In this document: positions 36,191 through 44,966 of the stretch, one piece after another
How the letters are laid out: every line of letters begins with the position of its first letter
Position numbering within the stretch: the first letter of the stretch is position 1
Assembly: GCA_029624675.1 (NCBI GenBank)
Contig: JARSSP010000013.1
Span: 1 to 64,000 of the forward strand
DNA: 64,000 nucleotides
Source: Candidatus Contendibacter sp.
GTDB taxonomy: Bacteria; Pseudomonadota; Gammaproteobacteria; Competibacterales; Competibacteraceae
Direction: 5' to 3'
Program-made: the position numbers and the translations under genes
Notes under the pieces: generated by a model
Told to the model about the DNA's origin: nothing
The model's database searches: none
Seen by the model: only the letters and a program-made list of their open reading frames with translations

Positions 36191-38362
36191 TTACCGCAAA
36201 TACGCCCCATCCACGCCAATCTTGCCCGGCCCGTTCAGCACGTAGATGCCGGCGGAATTGGCCTGTACGTGGAAAGACAGGCCGCCGTGGTGGACGGTGA
36301 TTTCGTTGCCGGTCACGGCGTCGCGATAAACCCCGTTGCGGAGATTACCGACGCTGATGTCCTGTCCGCCGCCGATGGTCAGCCCCACCACAGCGTAGCT
36401 CTCGCCGTTGTTGTGGTCGCGGACGAAACTGATGCCGCTGCCCCACTCGTTGACCTGGCTCATCGGTCCTTTTTGCAGGGCGGGAATGGCGCGGCGGATT
36501 TGATTCAATCGCTTGATGTGTTGATAGAGCGGATGGCTTTGGGTCTGGCCGATGCGCCCGTCGGTCAGATGGTCGCCGAAATAGGCGCGGCCGGTCTGAT
36601 CCAGCGTGTCGTCGTTGCCGATCACGTCCTGCGGCGCGCCCTTCATGAATTCGATTTCCTCGCCGTAGTACAGGCAGGGAATGCCGCGCACCGTCCACAG
36701 CAGGTTGTAGGCCGCCGCCGCCATCCACTGCTCGCCCTTGAAACGGAAGCGGAAATCGTTGTCGGGACCGACATCGTGGTTTTGCAGGAAAGTGACCAGG
36801 GTCGAGGGGTTGCCGAAAATCCAGTCCATGTCCAGCACGGCCTTGACGCCGCCGAAACTGCCCCGGCTGAGATTGTCGCGGAAGGTGGAGAACAGGCCGA
36901 AATCCAGCACCGCGAAGCCGGAGTCGCCGCCGGAGTTCGGATCGCGCGGGTCGTGGCCCAGCCGGGTGTACCACCACGGACGGATGAAGGACGGGCCGTT
37001 GTCGCCGCCGCCCAGATCGCCAAAGCCGTAGCCTTTCACCAGATTCTCGCCGAACACGAACAACCCCGGTTTGTGCGCCTTCCAGGCGTTGACGTATTCC
37101 AGCAGGTTGTCGCGCGGCACGTGCTTGACCGTGTCGATGCGCAGCGCATCCACGCCCATGTCGAGATAGCGGTTGATGGACCCAATCAGATAGTCCTTGA
37201 CGTTCTGGCGGTCGGTGGCGAGGTTGATGCAATCGCCGGCGATGTGCTTCAGTTGCACAGCGGCGCTCTCCCAATCTCCGCCGCAGATGAAACCGTGCTG
37301 CATGTACCACTCGGGGTCAAGGTGGTTGGCGTCGATGCCAAAGAAACGGCCAGGATTGTAGCCCGACTTGGGCACGGTTTCGCCGGTCTTGGGATCGATC
37401 AGCGGAACCCTGCCTTCCGGGTCCATGACGTGCCGCTCGCGATACCATTCCGGGGCGACCGGGTTATCGATATCGTCGCGGTTCGGCCAGGCGTAGTTGC
37501 CGAGATTACCTTGATACGGTCCGTGGTTGACCCGACCCTGTTCGGAACCTTGCGGCACGTAGTATTTGATCGGCAGGTGGTCGATGTGGACCTTGCCGCG
37601 AATGCCGTACTGGCAGGAATGGTTGACCACCACGTCCTGAATGATCTTGATGCCGCGCTGGTGGGCCGCGTCGATCAGGTCCTGATAGGTCGCGTCCGGC
37701 GATTCCAGGCGGGGATCGATGCGGGTCCAGTCGTAGGCGTGATAGCCGTGGTAATCGAGGCCGCTGCGGTTCTCCACCGGTGGGGTGATCCAGATGGCGG
37801 TGAAGCCCAGATCGCGGATGTAATCCAACCGCTGGATCAGACCCTTGAAATCGCCGCGCCAATGCGGGTCTTCGGGCTGGCCGGTTTCGCGGTTGAACTT
37901 GATCCGGTCGCGGCAGAAGAAATTGGTGCTGGGATCGCCCTCGTAAAAGCGGGCGGTGAGCAGAAAATAAATGGTCTCCTCACGGAAATCGCCCAGGGGG
38001 CCAGCCGGGTCAAGCGGCGCGTGGGCGCTGGCCGGAGCGGGTGGACTGGGCGGAGAAGAGTGATGCACGGCGGCGGCGCTGGCTTCGGCCGCCTCCCGGC
38101 TGTCGTGCCACTGGCCGTTGGTGTAATAGCCGCTGCTCTCGCACCGCAGGTCGCCGGTTTGACAGCCGTGGTTGTCGTTGAACACCAGGTTCGCGGCCTC
38201 GATGCCGGTGAATCGGTAAACGAACCAGCCGTCGGCTTCCGCCGTCATCGGCACGCCGGGCCAAGTGGAGGCCTGAGAGCCCGGCCGGGTATCCCAGTAG
38301 TGGATGTGAACGGTGTCCGCCCAGTAGGCGGGTTTCTGAAAATAAACGACGAGATCGGGCAT
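36191..38362 (-). CDS. Alpha-amylase family glycoside hydrolase (GH13) with N-terminal starch-binding-like module
   Basis: A 723-residue alpha-glucan hydrolase. Residues 1-90 look like a CBM26-type starch-binding module (VYFQKPAYWADTVHIHYWD, TWPGVPM, VFNDNHG), then an Ala/Pro linker. The GH13 barrel has conserved region I DVVVNHS, region II ALRIDTVKH with the nucleophile Asp, region III FVFGENL with the acid-base Glu, and region IV FLQNHD. No signal peptide is evident, so it may act on intracellular glycogen or leave by another route. The end of its gene is echoed at 31979-32059. Confidence 0.93.
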   Translation of the reverse strand: MPDLVVYFQKPAYWADTVHIHYWDTRPGSQASTWPGVPMTAEADGWFVYRFTGIEAANLVFNDNHGCQTGDLRCESSGYYTNGQWHDSREAAEASAAAVHHSSPPSPPAPASAHAPLDPAGPLGDFREETIYFLLTARFYEGDPSTNFFCRDRIKFNRETGQPEDPHWRGDFKGLIQRLDYIRDLGFTAIWITPPVENRSGLDYHGYHAYDWTRIDPRLESPDATYQDLIDAAHQRGIKIIQDVVVNHSCQYGIRGKVHIDHLPIKYYVPQGSEQGRVNHGPYQGNLGNYAWPNRDDIDNPVAPEWYRERHVMDPEGRVPLIDPKTGETVPKSGYNPGRFFGIDANHLDPEWYMQHGFICGGDWESAAVQLKHIAGDCINLATDRQNVKDYLIGSINRYLDMGVDALRIDTVKHVPRDNLLEYVNAWKAHKPGLFVFGENLVKGYGFGDLGGGDNGPSFIRPWWYTRLGHDPRDPNSGGDSGFAVLDFGLFSTFRDNLSRGSFGGVKAVLDMDWIFGNPSTLVTFLQNHDVGPDNDFRFRFKGEQWMAAAAYNLLWTVRGIPCLYYGEEIEFMKGAPQDVIGNDDTLDQTGRAYFGDHLTDGRIGQTQSHPLYQHIKRLNQIRRAIPALQKGPMSQVNEWGSGISFVRDHNNGESYAVVGLTIGGGQDISVGNLRNGVYRDAVTGNEITVHHGGLSFHVQANSAGIYVLNGPGKIGVDGAYLR

Positions 38363-38456
38363 GACCGAAAGTTCCGGGAAGATGGAATTTGAGAAGTGGC
38401 GAGGATTGCTGAAGGATAGGCCAGAATTGGCCGAAGGCAGGGCGATTTTGCGCTTT

Positions 38457-38909
38457 TCAGGAAATACCGGCGCTATTCAGCGCGTGTGCCCGCCCGATGA
38501 AAGCATTGACCGTGGTCAATGCCATTTGCGCCGCCCAAACGTCGCCCAGGGGTTTGAGCCAGATCGAGCGGATCTCGCAGTCAAGGGTAAATGTGATGCG
38601 GCAGCCTCCTTCGGGCACCGGCGTGAACGACCAGCGGATGTCGAAACGGCGAAAGCCCCGGTCCGCCGACGTTACGAGGATGGAATGCGGTGGATTCAGT
38701 ACGGTATGGGTGCGAAACCGGTAGGCAAGCAACCCTAGCGCCAGCACCTGCTCGGTTTCGTAGCCGTCGGCGGCGCGGTGGACGATCCGCGCCTCGCGCA
38801 TCAACGGTAAGAACTCGGGGTAGCGTTCCACGTCGGCGACGAGGTTGAACATCCGCTCGGAAGCGATGGACACCACGCGGCTTTCGTGATGATGGGATGC
38901 CTTGGCCAT
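38457..38909 (-). CDS. RatA-like START/SRPBCC-domain protein
   Basis: A 150-residue protein of the RatA/Coq10 family. Diagnostic blocks are ASERMFNLVADVERYPEFLP near residues 16-35 and a basic-aromatic core with FRRFDIRWSFTPV. Family members bind ubiquinone-like or lipid ligands; E. coli RatA was described as a toxin that blocks ribosome subunit association. It normally lies beside ratB and smpB; neither is here. AGGG precedes the ATG. Confidence 0.88.
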   Translation of the reverse strand: MAKASHHHESRVVSIASERMFNLVADVERYPEFLPLMREARIVHRAADGYETEQVLALGLLAYRFRTHTVLNPPHSILVTSADRGFRRFDIRWSFTPVPEGGCRITFTLDCEIRSIWLKPLGDVWAAQMALTTVNAFIGRAHALNSAGIS

Positions 38910-39176
38910 CGCGCTTTACCCTTATTATCGTTATCGCCAGGGGTGGGGTAATGGTTCCATTGTACACCTTACCGCGCCCTCTCGCCGAATGTTGCCCATG
39001 TGGCAAGCGCGGATCGAGTGGGTCGCGCGGCGCGAAATTGAACCTGACGGCGCACGCCGGGCAATCGGTTGACGCCTTTGGTAGAGTGGTTCAATGTGAC
39101 CCCCCGATGCCGGAATTGCACGGATTGGCGCGAAATTTTGGATATCGGCGGTAATGGGCGTTCGCAAATCGAGGAC

Positions 39177-39428
39177 ATGAAGACCATGCAAGTACGTATT
39201 TATTCCTCCGAATTGGCTCATGGCCTGTTCGTCGTTCTGCCGGCCTCGACCGATCCCGCCTCGCTTCCCGCGGCGGTGAAGCGTCTTCTAAGCGAAAACT
39301 CCTGGGTCAAGGAGTTGGAACTGTCGGTCGACAAGCCCACCATCGGCCTCGATGTCCATAAAACGCTCGGCGACATCGAGGCGCGGGGTTATCACGTCAC
39401 CAAACCTCAATTTCTGGCTGAGGAATAA
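39177..39428 (+). CDS. Small hypothetical protein
   Basis: An 83-residue protein, start at ATG 39177 with GAGG immediately upstream (or ATG 39186). The translation has an alternating strand-helix pattern (VRIYSSELAHGLFVVLP, LSENSWVKELELSV) suggesting a compact alpha/beta fold. The upstream in-frame extension to 39069 is not convincing. No family recognised. Confidence 0.55.
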   Translation: MKTMQVRIYSSELAHGLFVVLPASTDPASLPAAVKRLLSENSWVKELELSVDKPTIGLDVHKTLGDIEARGYHVTKPQFLAEE

Positions 39429-39678
39429 TGGGATTGGCCGACAGGAAAATATCGGAGTCCAGGGTGTCGCTGGAGTCGGGTCCGGCAGGCCGGATCTGGA
39501 TGGACGTGTCGCGCGCGGTCCAATACTCGGTAATTCCAGCCAGGGCGGCGCGCAGCCTTGAACCGGCGCCCGCGTGAACGAGGCGGCGGCCCTGTCGCAG
39601 GATGGCGATCTCGCGCGCCTGCCGCGCGGTGATGGCGCCGCGCAACTGGGCGCGACGGATTCGGAGCGTGGTGTTCAT
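39397..39678 (-). CDS. Hypothetical protein
   Basis: A 93-residue frame starting at ATG 39678 with GGGAGAAG upstream. It overlaps the convergent gene's last 32 bases. The N-terminal half is very basic and arginine-rich (RIRRAQLRGAITARQAREIA), the C-terminal half polar. It may be a small regulatory protein or a chance frame; no homologue recognised. Confidence 0.4.
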   Translation of the reverse strand: MNTTLRIRRAQLRGAITARQAREIAILRQGRRLVHAGAGSRLRAALAGITEYWTARDTSIQIRPAGPDSSDTLDSDIFLSANPIIPQPEIEVW

Positions 39679-39906
39679 CGCATCTTCTCCCAAGCAAGTC
39701 GTCTTCCGTGGATCAAGGACCGCCACCTAGCGGACGACGCCAGGTCTGTCGAGATAAAATAGGCACGATGCGTGCCATGCCGTATGATGCGGCTCCGCCA
39801 ACTAAAGTCCCCCGGTTCGGAATTTTCACTCGCCAAATCCCCGCCGCGTCTGACCGATGACCGGTTTTACCGGGAACTTGGGACCGGTTTTCGCGTACAG
39901 TAAGGC

Positions 39907-41037
39907 ATGACCAAGAAAATCATTTTTACGATCGTGGGCCTGTTGCTCCTCGTGGGGGCGCTGGCCGGGCTCAAACTGTCCCAGTTTCAGACGATGATGG
40001 CGCAGGGCGCTCAATTCGCGCCGCCGCCGGAGACCGTCACCACCGCCGAGGTCAAGCCGGACCGCTGGCAGTCGACCCTGACCGCCATCGGTTCCGTCGC
40101 CGCCGTCCAGGGGGTCACGGTCAGCGCCGAAATCTCAGGCACGATCAAGAGCATCGAATTCGAATCGGGCGCGACCGTCAAGGCGGGCGACGTGCTGGTG
40201 GAACTCGACACCGCCATCGAGCAGGCGCAACTGCGGTCCGCCGCCGCCGCCGCCGATCTGGCCCGCGCCAACCTGGAGCGCGCCCGCGTCATGCGCGGCA
40301 AGAACATGATCTCCGCCGCTGATTTCGACGCTGCCGAGGCCCAGGCCAAGCAGACGGTCGCGCAAATGGACAATCTCCACGCCGTCCTGGCCAAGAAAAC
40401 CATCCGCGCGCCGTTCGCGGGCCGGCTGGGCATGCGCCAGGTCAACCTCGGTCAGTTCCTCGACAACGGCGCGACCGTGGTCAGCTTGCAATCGCTCGAT
40501 CCGGTGTACGTGGATTTCGCCCTGCCCCAGCGCTATCTAGCCCAACTCCGCGCCGGCATGACGGTGCGGGTCGCCACCGACGCTTTCCCCCAACAACCGT
40601 TCGCCGGCAAGCTCACCGCCATCAGTCCCGAGGTGGACAGCGTCACCCGCAACGTCCGCCTGCAAGCCACCCTGACCAATCCCGACGGCCGCCTCAAACC
40701 TGGCATGTACGTTGAGGTCACCGTCGTGCCGCCGGATACCGAACCAGTGCTCATGATTCCGGCCACGGCTGTGCTGTACGCGCCGTATGGCGATTCGGTG
40801 TTCCTGATCGAGGAGAAAAAGGACGACAAAACCGGCGCGGTCGGCAAGGTGCTGAACCAGAAATTCGTGCGGCTCGGTCCGACCCGCGGCGATTTCGTGG
40901 TGGTGACCTCCGGCCTCGAAGCCGGTCAGACCGTGGTCAGCACCGGCGTGTTCAAGCTCCGCAACGGGATGCGCGTGGTGGTGGACAACGCCCTGGCGCC
41001 CCAGCCTCAGCTCGCGCCCAAGCCGGCCAATTCCTGA
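39907..41037 (+). CDS. RND efflux periplasmic adaptor (membrane fusion protein)
   Basis: A 376-residue adaptor of the AcrA/MexH type that links the RND pump to the outer membrane. The N-terminal anchor is IIFTIVGLLLLVGALAG (about 5-21). The barrel-sandwich halves are VSAEISGTIKSIEFESGATVK-like and KKTIRAPFAGRLGMRQVNLG, around an alpha-helical hairpin (about 97-150). The C-terminal beta-barrel has PGMYVEVTVV and membrane-proximal VLYAPYGDSVFLIEE. It is followed eight bases later by the pump gene. The local operon carries no outer-membrane channel. Confidence 0.93.
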   Translation: MTKKIIFTIVGLLLLVGALAGLKLSQFQTMMAQGAQFAPPPETVTTAEVKPDRWQSTLTAIGSVAAVQGVTVSAEISGTIKSIEFESGATVKAGDVLVELDTAIEQAQLRSAAAAADLARANLERARVMRGKNMISAADFDAAEAQAKQTVAQMDNLHAVLAKKTIRAPFAGRLGMRQVNLGQFLDNGATVVSLQSLDPVYVDFALPQRYLAQLRAGMTVRVATDAFPQQPFAGKLTAISPEVDSVTRNVRLQATLTNPDGRLKPGMYVEVTVVPPDTEPVLMIPATAVLYAPYGDSVFLIEEKKDDKTGAVGKVLNQKFVRLGPTRGDFVVVTSGLEAGQTVVSTGVFKLRNGMRVVVDNALAPQPQLAPKPANS

Positions 41038-41044
41038 CCCGGTC

Positions 41045-44000
41045 ATGATGAAATCTTCTTTCACCGATCTGTTCATCAGCCGGCCGGTGCTGGCCATCGT
41101 GGTCAACCTGGTGATCATCATCGCCGGCGTCCAGGCCATCTTCACCCTCAACGTCCGCCAGTACCCGCGCAGCGACAACGCCAGCGTCACCGTCACCACC
41201 GTCTATGTCGGCGCCAGCGCCGAACTGGTGCGCGGCTTCATCACCACGCCGCTGGAACGGGCCATCGCGGCGGCGGACGGCATCGAGTACTTGGAATCGC
41301 AGAGCGCACAAGGCTTGTCCACCATTCGCGCCCGCTTGAAGCTGAATCAGGACGCCACCAAGGCGCTGGCCGAAATCGGTTCCAAGGTGGATCAGGTACG
41401 CGGCGACCTGCCGCCGGAAGCCGAGGTGCCGGTCCTGAATATCGAGTCCGCCGACAGCGAATTCGCCTCGGCCTATCTCAGCTTCAGTTCCGACGTGCTC
41501 CAGCAGAACGAAATTACCGACTACCTGGTGCGGGTGGTGCAACCGCGCCTGACCGCCATCGCCGGCGTGCAGCGCGCCGACATCCTGGGGGCGCGCACCT
41601 TCGCCATGCGCATCTGGCTCAAGCCCGACCGGCTGGCCGCGCTTAACCTCAGTCCGGTCCAGGTCCGCCAGGCGCTGGCCGCCAACAACGTGCTGGCCGC
41701 TGTCGGCCGCACCAAGGGTTCGCTGATTCAGGTCAACCTCACCGCCAACACCGATCTGCGCTCGGTCGAGGAATTCAACAACCTGGTGGTGCTGCAAAAG
41801 GACGGCGCGCTGGTGCGGCTCAAGGATGTCGCCGACGTGGTGCTGGGGGCCGAGGACTACGACGCCGAGGTGCGCTTTTCCGGGCAGACCGCCGTGTTCA
41901 TGGGCATCTTTCCGCTGCCCAACGCCAACGCGATTGATGTCATCCGGCGGGTTCGGGTCGAAATGGCGTCGATCGAGAAGGAATTGCCAACCGGCTTGCA
42001 AGCCATGGTCGCCTACGACGCCACCAACTACATCAACAACGCCATCGTCGAAGTGGTGAAAACCCTGGTGGAAACTCTGTTGATCGTGGTGATCATCATC
42101 TTCCTGTTCCTGGGTTCGCTGCGCTCGGTCCTGGTGCCGGTCATCGCCATTCCGATCTCGCTGATCGGTGGCGTCTTCCTGATGCAGTTGTTCGGCTTCA
42201 CCATCAACCTGCTGACCCTGCTGGCCATCGTGCTGTCGGTCGGACTGGTGGTGGACGACGCCATCGTGGTGGTGGAAAACGTCGAGCGTCATCTACGCGA
42301 AGGGCGGACGCCGTTCGACGCCGCCATTCTCGGCGCCCGCGAACTGGTCGGCCCGATCATCGCCATGACCGTCACCCTGATCGCGGTCTATACGCCGATT
42401 GGGTTGCAGGGCGGATTGACCGGCTCGCTGTTTCGCGAGTTCGCCTTCACCCTGGCGGGCGCGGTGACCATCTCCGGCGTCGTGGCCCTGACCCTGTCGC
42501 CGATGATGTCGTCCAAGCTGCTGAACGCCGAGGACGAGCGGCACTGGCTGCCGGCCCATATCAACGCCGCATTCGAACGCCTGAAGCGGTTCTACGGCCG
42601 CCTGCTCGACGGGGCGCTGAGCGCGCGGCCGGCGGTTTATCTGGCGTGGGGCGCGCTGGCGGTGCTGGTGGCGCCGATGTGGCTGTTCTCGCCCGAGGAG
42701 CTGGCGCCGAGCGAAGATCAGGGCGTGATCTTCGGCATCGTCGAGGCGTCGGCCAACGCCACTCTCGATCAGACCAGCGCATTCGCCGCCGCCGCCAATC
42801 AAGTGTTCCTGGGCATGCCCGAAACCGAGTTCACCTTTCAGGTCACCTTTCCCACCTCCGGTTTTGGTGGGATGGTGACCAAGCCCTGGGACGAGCGCGA
42901 GCGCAGCGTGTTTCAGATCCTGCCGGAAGTGCAACAGAAGCTGCAAGCCATCCCCGGCATCCAGATGTTCCCGGTCACCCCGCCGGCGCTGCCGGGCGGC
43001 GGCCAGTTCCCGGTCGAGTTCGTCATCGCCTCGACCGCCGACACTGGGGAAATTCTCGCCATCGTCGAACAGTTGCAGCGCAAGGCGATGGACAGCGGGA
43101 TGTTCGCCTTTCCGCCCATCATCGACGTCAAGCTGGACCAGCCGCAGACGGAAGTGGTGATCGACCGCGACAAGGTCGCCGCGCTCGGTCTCAACCTGCA
43201 ACAGGTGGGGGCCGATCTGGCCGCGGCCGTGGGCGGCAACTTCGTCAATCGTTTCAGTATCGCCGGGCGCAGCTACAAGGTCATTCCCCAAGTGACCCGG
43301 AGCGACCGGCTCAACCCCGAGCAACTGGAAAATCTCCATGTGACCGGCCCGAACGGCCAGCTCGTGCCGCTGAGCGCCGTCGCCACCCTGCGCCAGAGCA
43401 CGCAGGCGCGCTCGCTCAATCGCTTTCAACAACTCAACGCGGTCAAGCTCAGCGGGGTGGCCATCCGCCCGCTCGATCAGGCGTTGCGCTTTCTGGAGGA
43501 CGAGGCCGCCAAGTTGCTGCCGAAGGGCTACGTGATCGATTACACCGGCGAGTCGCGCCAGTTACGATTGGAGGGCGGCAGCCGGTTCTTCGCCACCATG
43601 GGCCTGGCCATCGTCATGATCTTCCTGGTGCTGGCGGCGCAGTTCAACAGCTTCCGCGATCCGCTGATCATCCTGCTCGGCTCGGTGCCGCTGGCGCTGT
43701 TCGGGGCGCTGGTGTTCACCTTCCTGAAGATTCCCGATCCGAACACGCCGTTTCCGTTGACCGCCGGCTGGACCACCTCGCTCAACATCTACTCCAAGGT
43801 CGGGCTGGTGACCCTGATCGGGCTGATTGCCAAGAACGGTATTTTGATCGTGGAGTTCGCCAACAAGCTCCAGCGCGACGGTCTGGCCAAGCGGGCGGCG
43901 GTGCATGAAGCGGCGCTCATCCGACTGCGGCCGATCCTGATGACCAGCGCCGCCACCATCGCCGGTCACTTGCCGCTAACCCTGGTGACCGGGGCGGGAG

Positions 44001-44158
44001 CGGCCGCTCGTAATTCCATCGGCTTGGTGCTGGTCGGCGGCATGGCCATCGGCACGCTGTTCACCCTGTTCGTGGTGCCGGCGCTGTATGTCCTGCTGGC
44101 CAGGGATCACGCCCACGACCGGGAGGCCGAACAGGCGGCGGCGCTGACTCATGCCTGA
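41045..44158 (+). CDS. RND efflux pump inner-membrane transporter (AcrB/MexI-like)
   Basis: A 1037-residue proton-driven HAE1-type exporter. It has the usual twelve helices in two halves, large porter loops and the charged relay GLVVDDAIVVVENVERH in helix 4 with two aspartates, and the second-half GLIAKNGILIVEFAN. Length is standard. The ATG follows the adaptor stop at once, so the two are one operon. Closest in style to MexI/MdtB-type drug or metabolite exporters; substrate unknown. It ends four bases from the convergent csx16 stop. Confidence 0.95.
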   Translation: MMKSSFTDLFISRPVLAIVVNLVIIIAGVQAIFTLNVRQYPRSDNASVTVTTVYVGASAELVRGFITTPLERAIAAADGIEYLESQSAQGLSTIRARLKLNQDATKALAEIGSKVDQVRGDLPPEAEVPVLNIESADSEFASAYLSFSSDVLQQNEITDYLVRVVQPRLTAIAGVQRADILGARTFAMRIWLKPDRLAALNLSPVQVRQALAANNVLAAVGRTKGSLIQVNLTANTDLRSVEEFNNLVVLQKDGALVRLKDVADVVLGAEDYDAEVRFSGQTAVFMGIFPLPNANAIDVIRRVRVEMASIEKELPTGLQAMVAYDATNYINNAIVEVVKTLVETLLIVVIIIFLFLGSLRSVLVPVIAIPISLIGGVFLMQLFGFTINLLTLLAIVLSVGLVVDDAIVVVENVERHLREGRTPFDAAILGARELVGPIIAMTVTLIAVYTPIGLQGGLTGSLFREFAFTLAGAVTISGVVALTLSPMMSSKLLNAEDERHWLPAHINAAFERLKRFYGRLLDGALSARPAVYLAWGALAVLVAPMWLFSPEELAPSEDQGVIFGIVEASANATLDQTSAFAAAANQVFLGMPETEFTFQVTFPTSGFGGMVTKPWDERERSVFQILPEVQQKLQAIPGIQMFPVTPPALPGGGQFPVEFVIASTADTGEILAIVEQLQRKAMDSGMFAFPPIIDVKLDQPQTEVVIDRDKVAALGLNLQQVGADLAAAVGGNFVNRFSIAGRSYKVIPQVTRSDRLNPEQLENLHVTGPNGQLVPLSAVATLRQSTQARSLNRFQQLNAVKLSGVAIRPLDQALRFLEDEAAKLLPKGYVIDYTGESRQLRLEGGSRFFATMGLAIVMIFLVLAAQFNSFRDPLIILLGSVPLALFGALVFTFLKIPDPNTPFPLTAGWTTSLNIYSKVGLVTLIGLIAKNGILIVEFANKLQRDGLAKRAAVHEAALIRLRPILMTSAATIAGHLPLTLVTGAGAAARNSIGLVLVGGMAIGTLFTLFVVPALYVLLARDHAHDREAEQAAALTHA

Positions 44159-44162
44159 ACCG

Positions 44163-44459
44163 TTACCTTGCGCCAGCGAAAACCCGATACTCTTCCAGCC
44201 GCGCCCCGAACCGGCGCAGGTCGGTGGCGGCCAGTTCCCGCCCGCGCCACTCCGGCGGCAGTTCCAGGCTCAGGTGCAAATACCGTCCGCCGCGCTGGCA
44301 CACCCGCGCCGCCAGGTGAATCGGCAACGTGCCGATGACGACATCGCCGGGCTGGACGGTTTCGGGATCGAGATGGGCGATCGCCGCGTCCACGGCGACG
44401 CCTTCTTCCGCCGCCCACTCGCGGGCGCCGGGATGGCGGGAGACGAAGAGGGTGGTCAT
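44163..44459 (-). CDS. csx16: CRISPR-associated protein Csx16
   Basis: A 98-residue protein that matches the Csx16 (VVA1548) family along its length: MTTLFVSRHPGAREWA at the start, then AIAHLDPETVQPGDVVIG, LPIHLAARVCQRGGRYLHL and ELPPEWRGRELAA. Csx16 accompanies type III CRISPR loci and has been linked to cyclic-oligoadenylate turnover (ring nuclease function), which would switch off the effectors. It is the last gene of the type III operon, with its ATG overlapping the Uma2 stop by four bases. Confidence 0.9.
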   Translation of the reverse strand: MTTLFVSRHPGAREWAAEEGVAVDAAIAHLDPETVQPGDVVIGTLPIHLAARVCQRGGRYLHLSLELPPEWRGRELAATDLRRFGARLEEYRVFAGAR

Positions 44460-44941
44460 GAATAGTCGGCTTCGATGGATGCCGGGAACAATGGCGCGAG
44501 GCGGCTGTTGGCTATTGCCCCATTCGGATCAAAAAAATACAGATTCCCAGTTTGATCGCACAGCCAAAATTCCCAAGCGCCACGCTCAAAATAGAGCGCC
44601 TGTTTTGCTCGCATTTCCTCCGCCGTATTGGAAGGCGAAAGAATCTCCACCACGATCTCCGGCGCTTCCAGATAAGGATTGGCGCGCTGGTTCCGCTTGA
44701 AAAACGCCGTGCTACCCCAGGCGACATCGGCAACCTTGACGCCTTCGGCGGTCTGAATACCGCATTCCACCAACGGCTCGCCGCCGTCGAGTAATTTAGC
44801 GAGCCAACGAATGATGCGTGCCTGATAAAGACCGTGCTGATTGGTCGCCGGACTCATTTCGATTTTGCCCCAGCGGTTGGTTTCAAACTTGAACGGCATG
44901 TCCCGAAACAACGGGTTATCGCAGATTTGCTGCCATTGCAT
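44456..44941 (-). CDS. Uma2-family (DUF820) restriction-endonuclease-fold protein
   Basis: A 161-residue protein of the Uma2/DUF820 family with a PD-(D/E)XK-like fold. Expected elements are VADVAW for the Asp, IVVEILSPSN for the Glu and RAKQALYFERGAWEFWL for the helix. Such proteins are abundant in cyanobacteria and multicellular or environmental bacteria with unknown targets. It lies between the CARF-RelE gene and csx16 and is coupled to csx16 by an ATGA overlap, so it is transcribed with the CRISPR operon. Confidence 0.85.
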   Translation of the reverse strand: MQWQQICDNPLFRDMPFKFETNRWGKIEMSPATNQHGLYQARIIRWLAKLLDGGEPLVECGIQTAEGVKVADVAWGSTAFFKRNQRANPYLEAPEIVVEILSPSNTAEEMRAKQALYFERGAWEFWLCDQTGNLYFFDPNGAIANSRLAPLFPASIEADYS

Positions 44942-44966
44942 AGGTGTGTGCTCCGGTACTCTTCAT

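Noticed and set aside
36002..38392. 796-codon open frame on the plus strand
   Set aside because: It lies entirely antisense to the GH13 amylase, whose catalytic motifs are clear. It is a GC-rich codon-phase shadow without start signals.
40952..43432. Long minus-strand frames of 446 and 379 codons
   Set aside because: Both are antisense to the RND pump gene and have His/Gly/Asp-rich composition typical of antisense frames of GC-rich genes.
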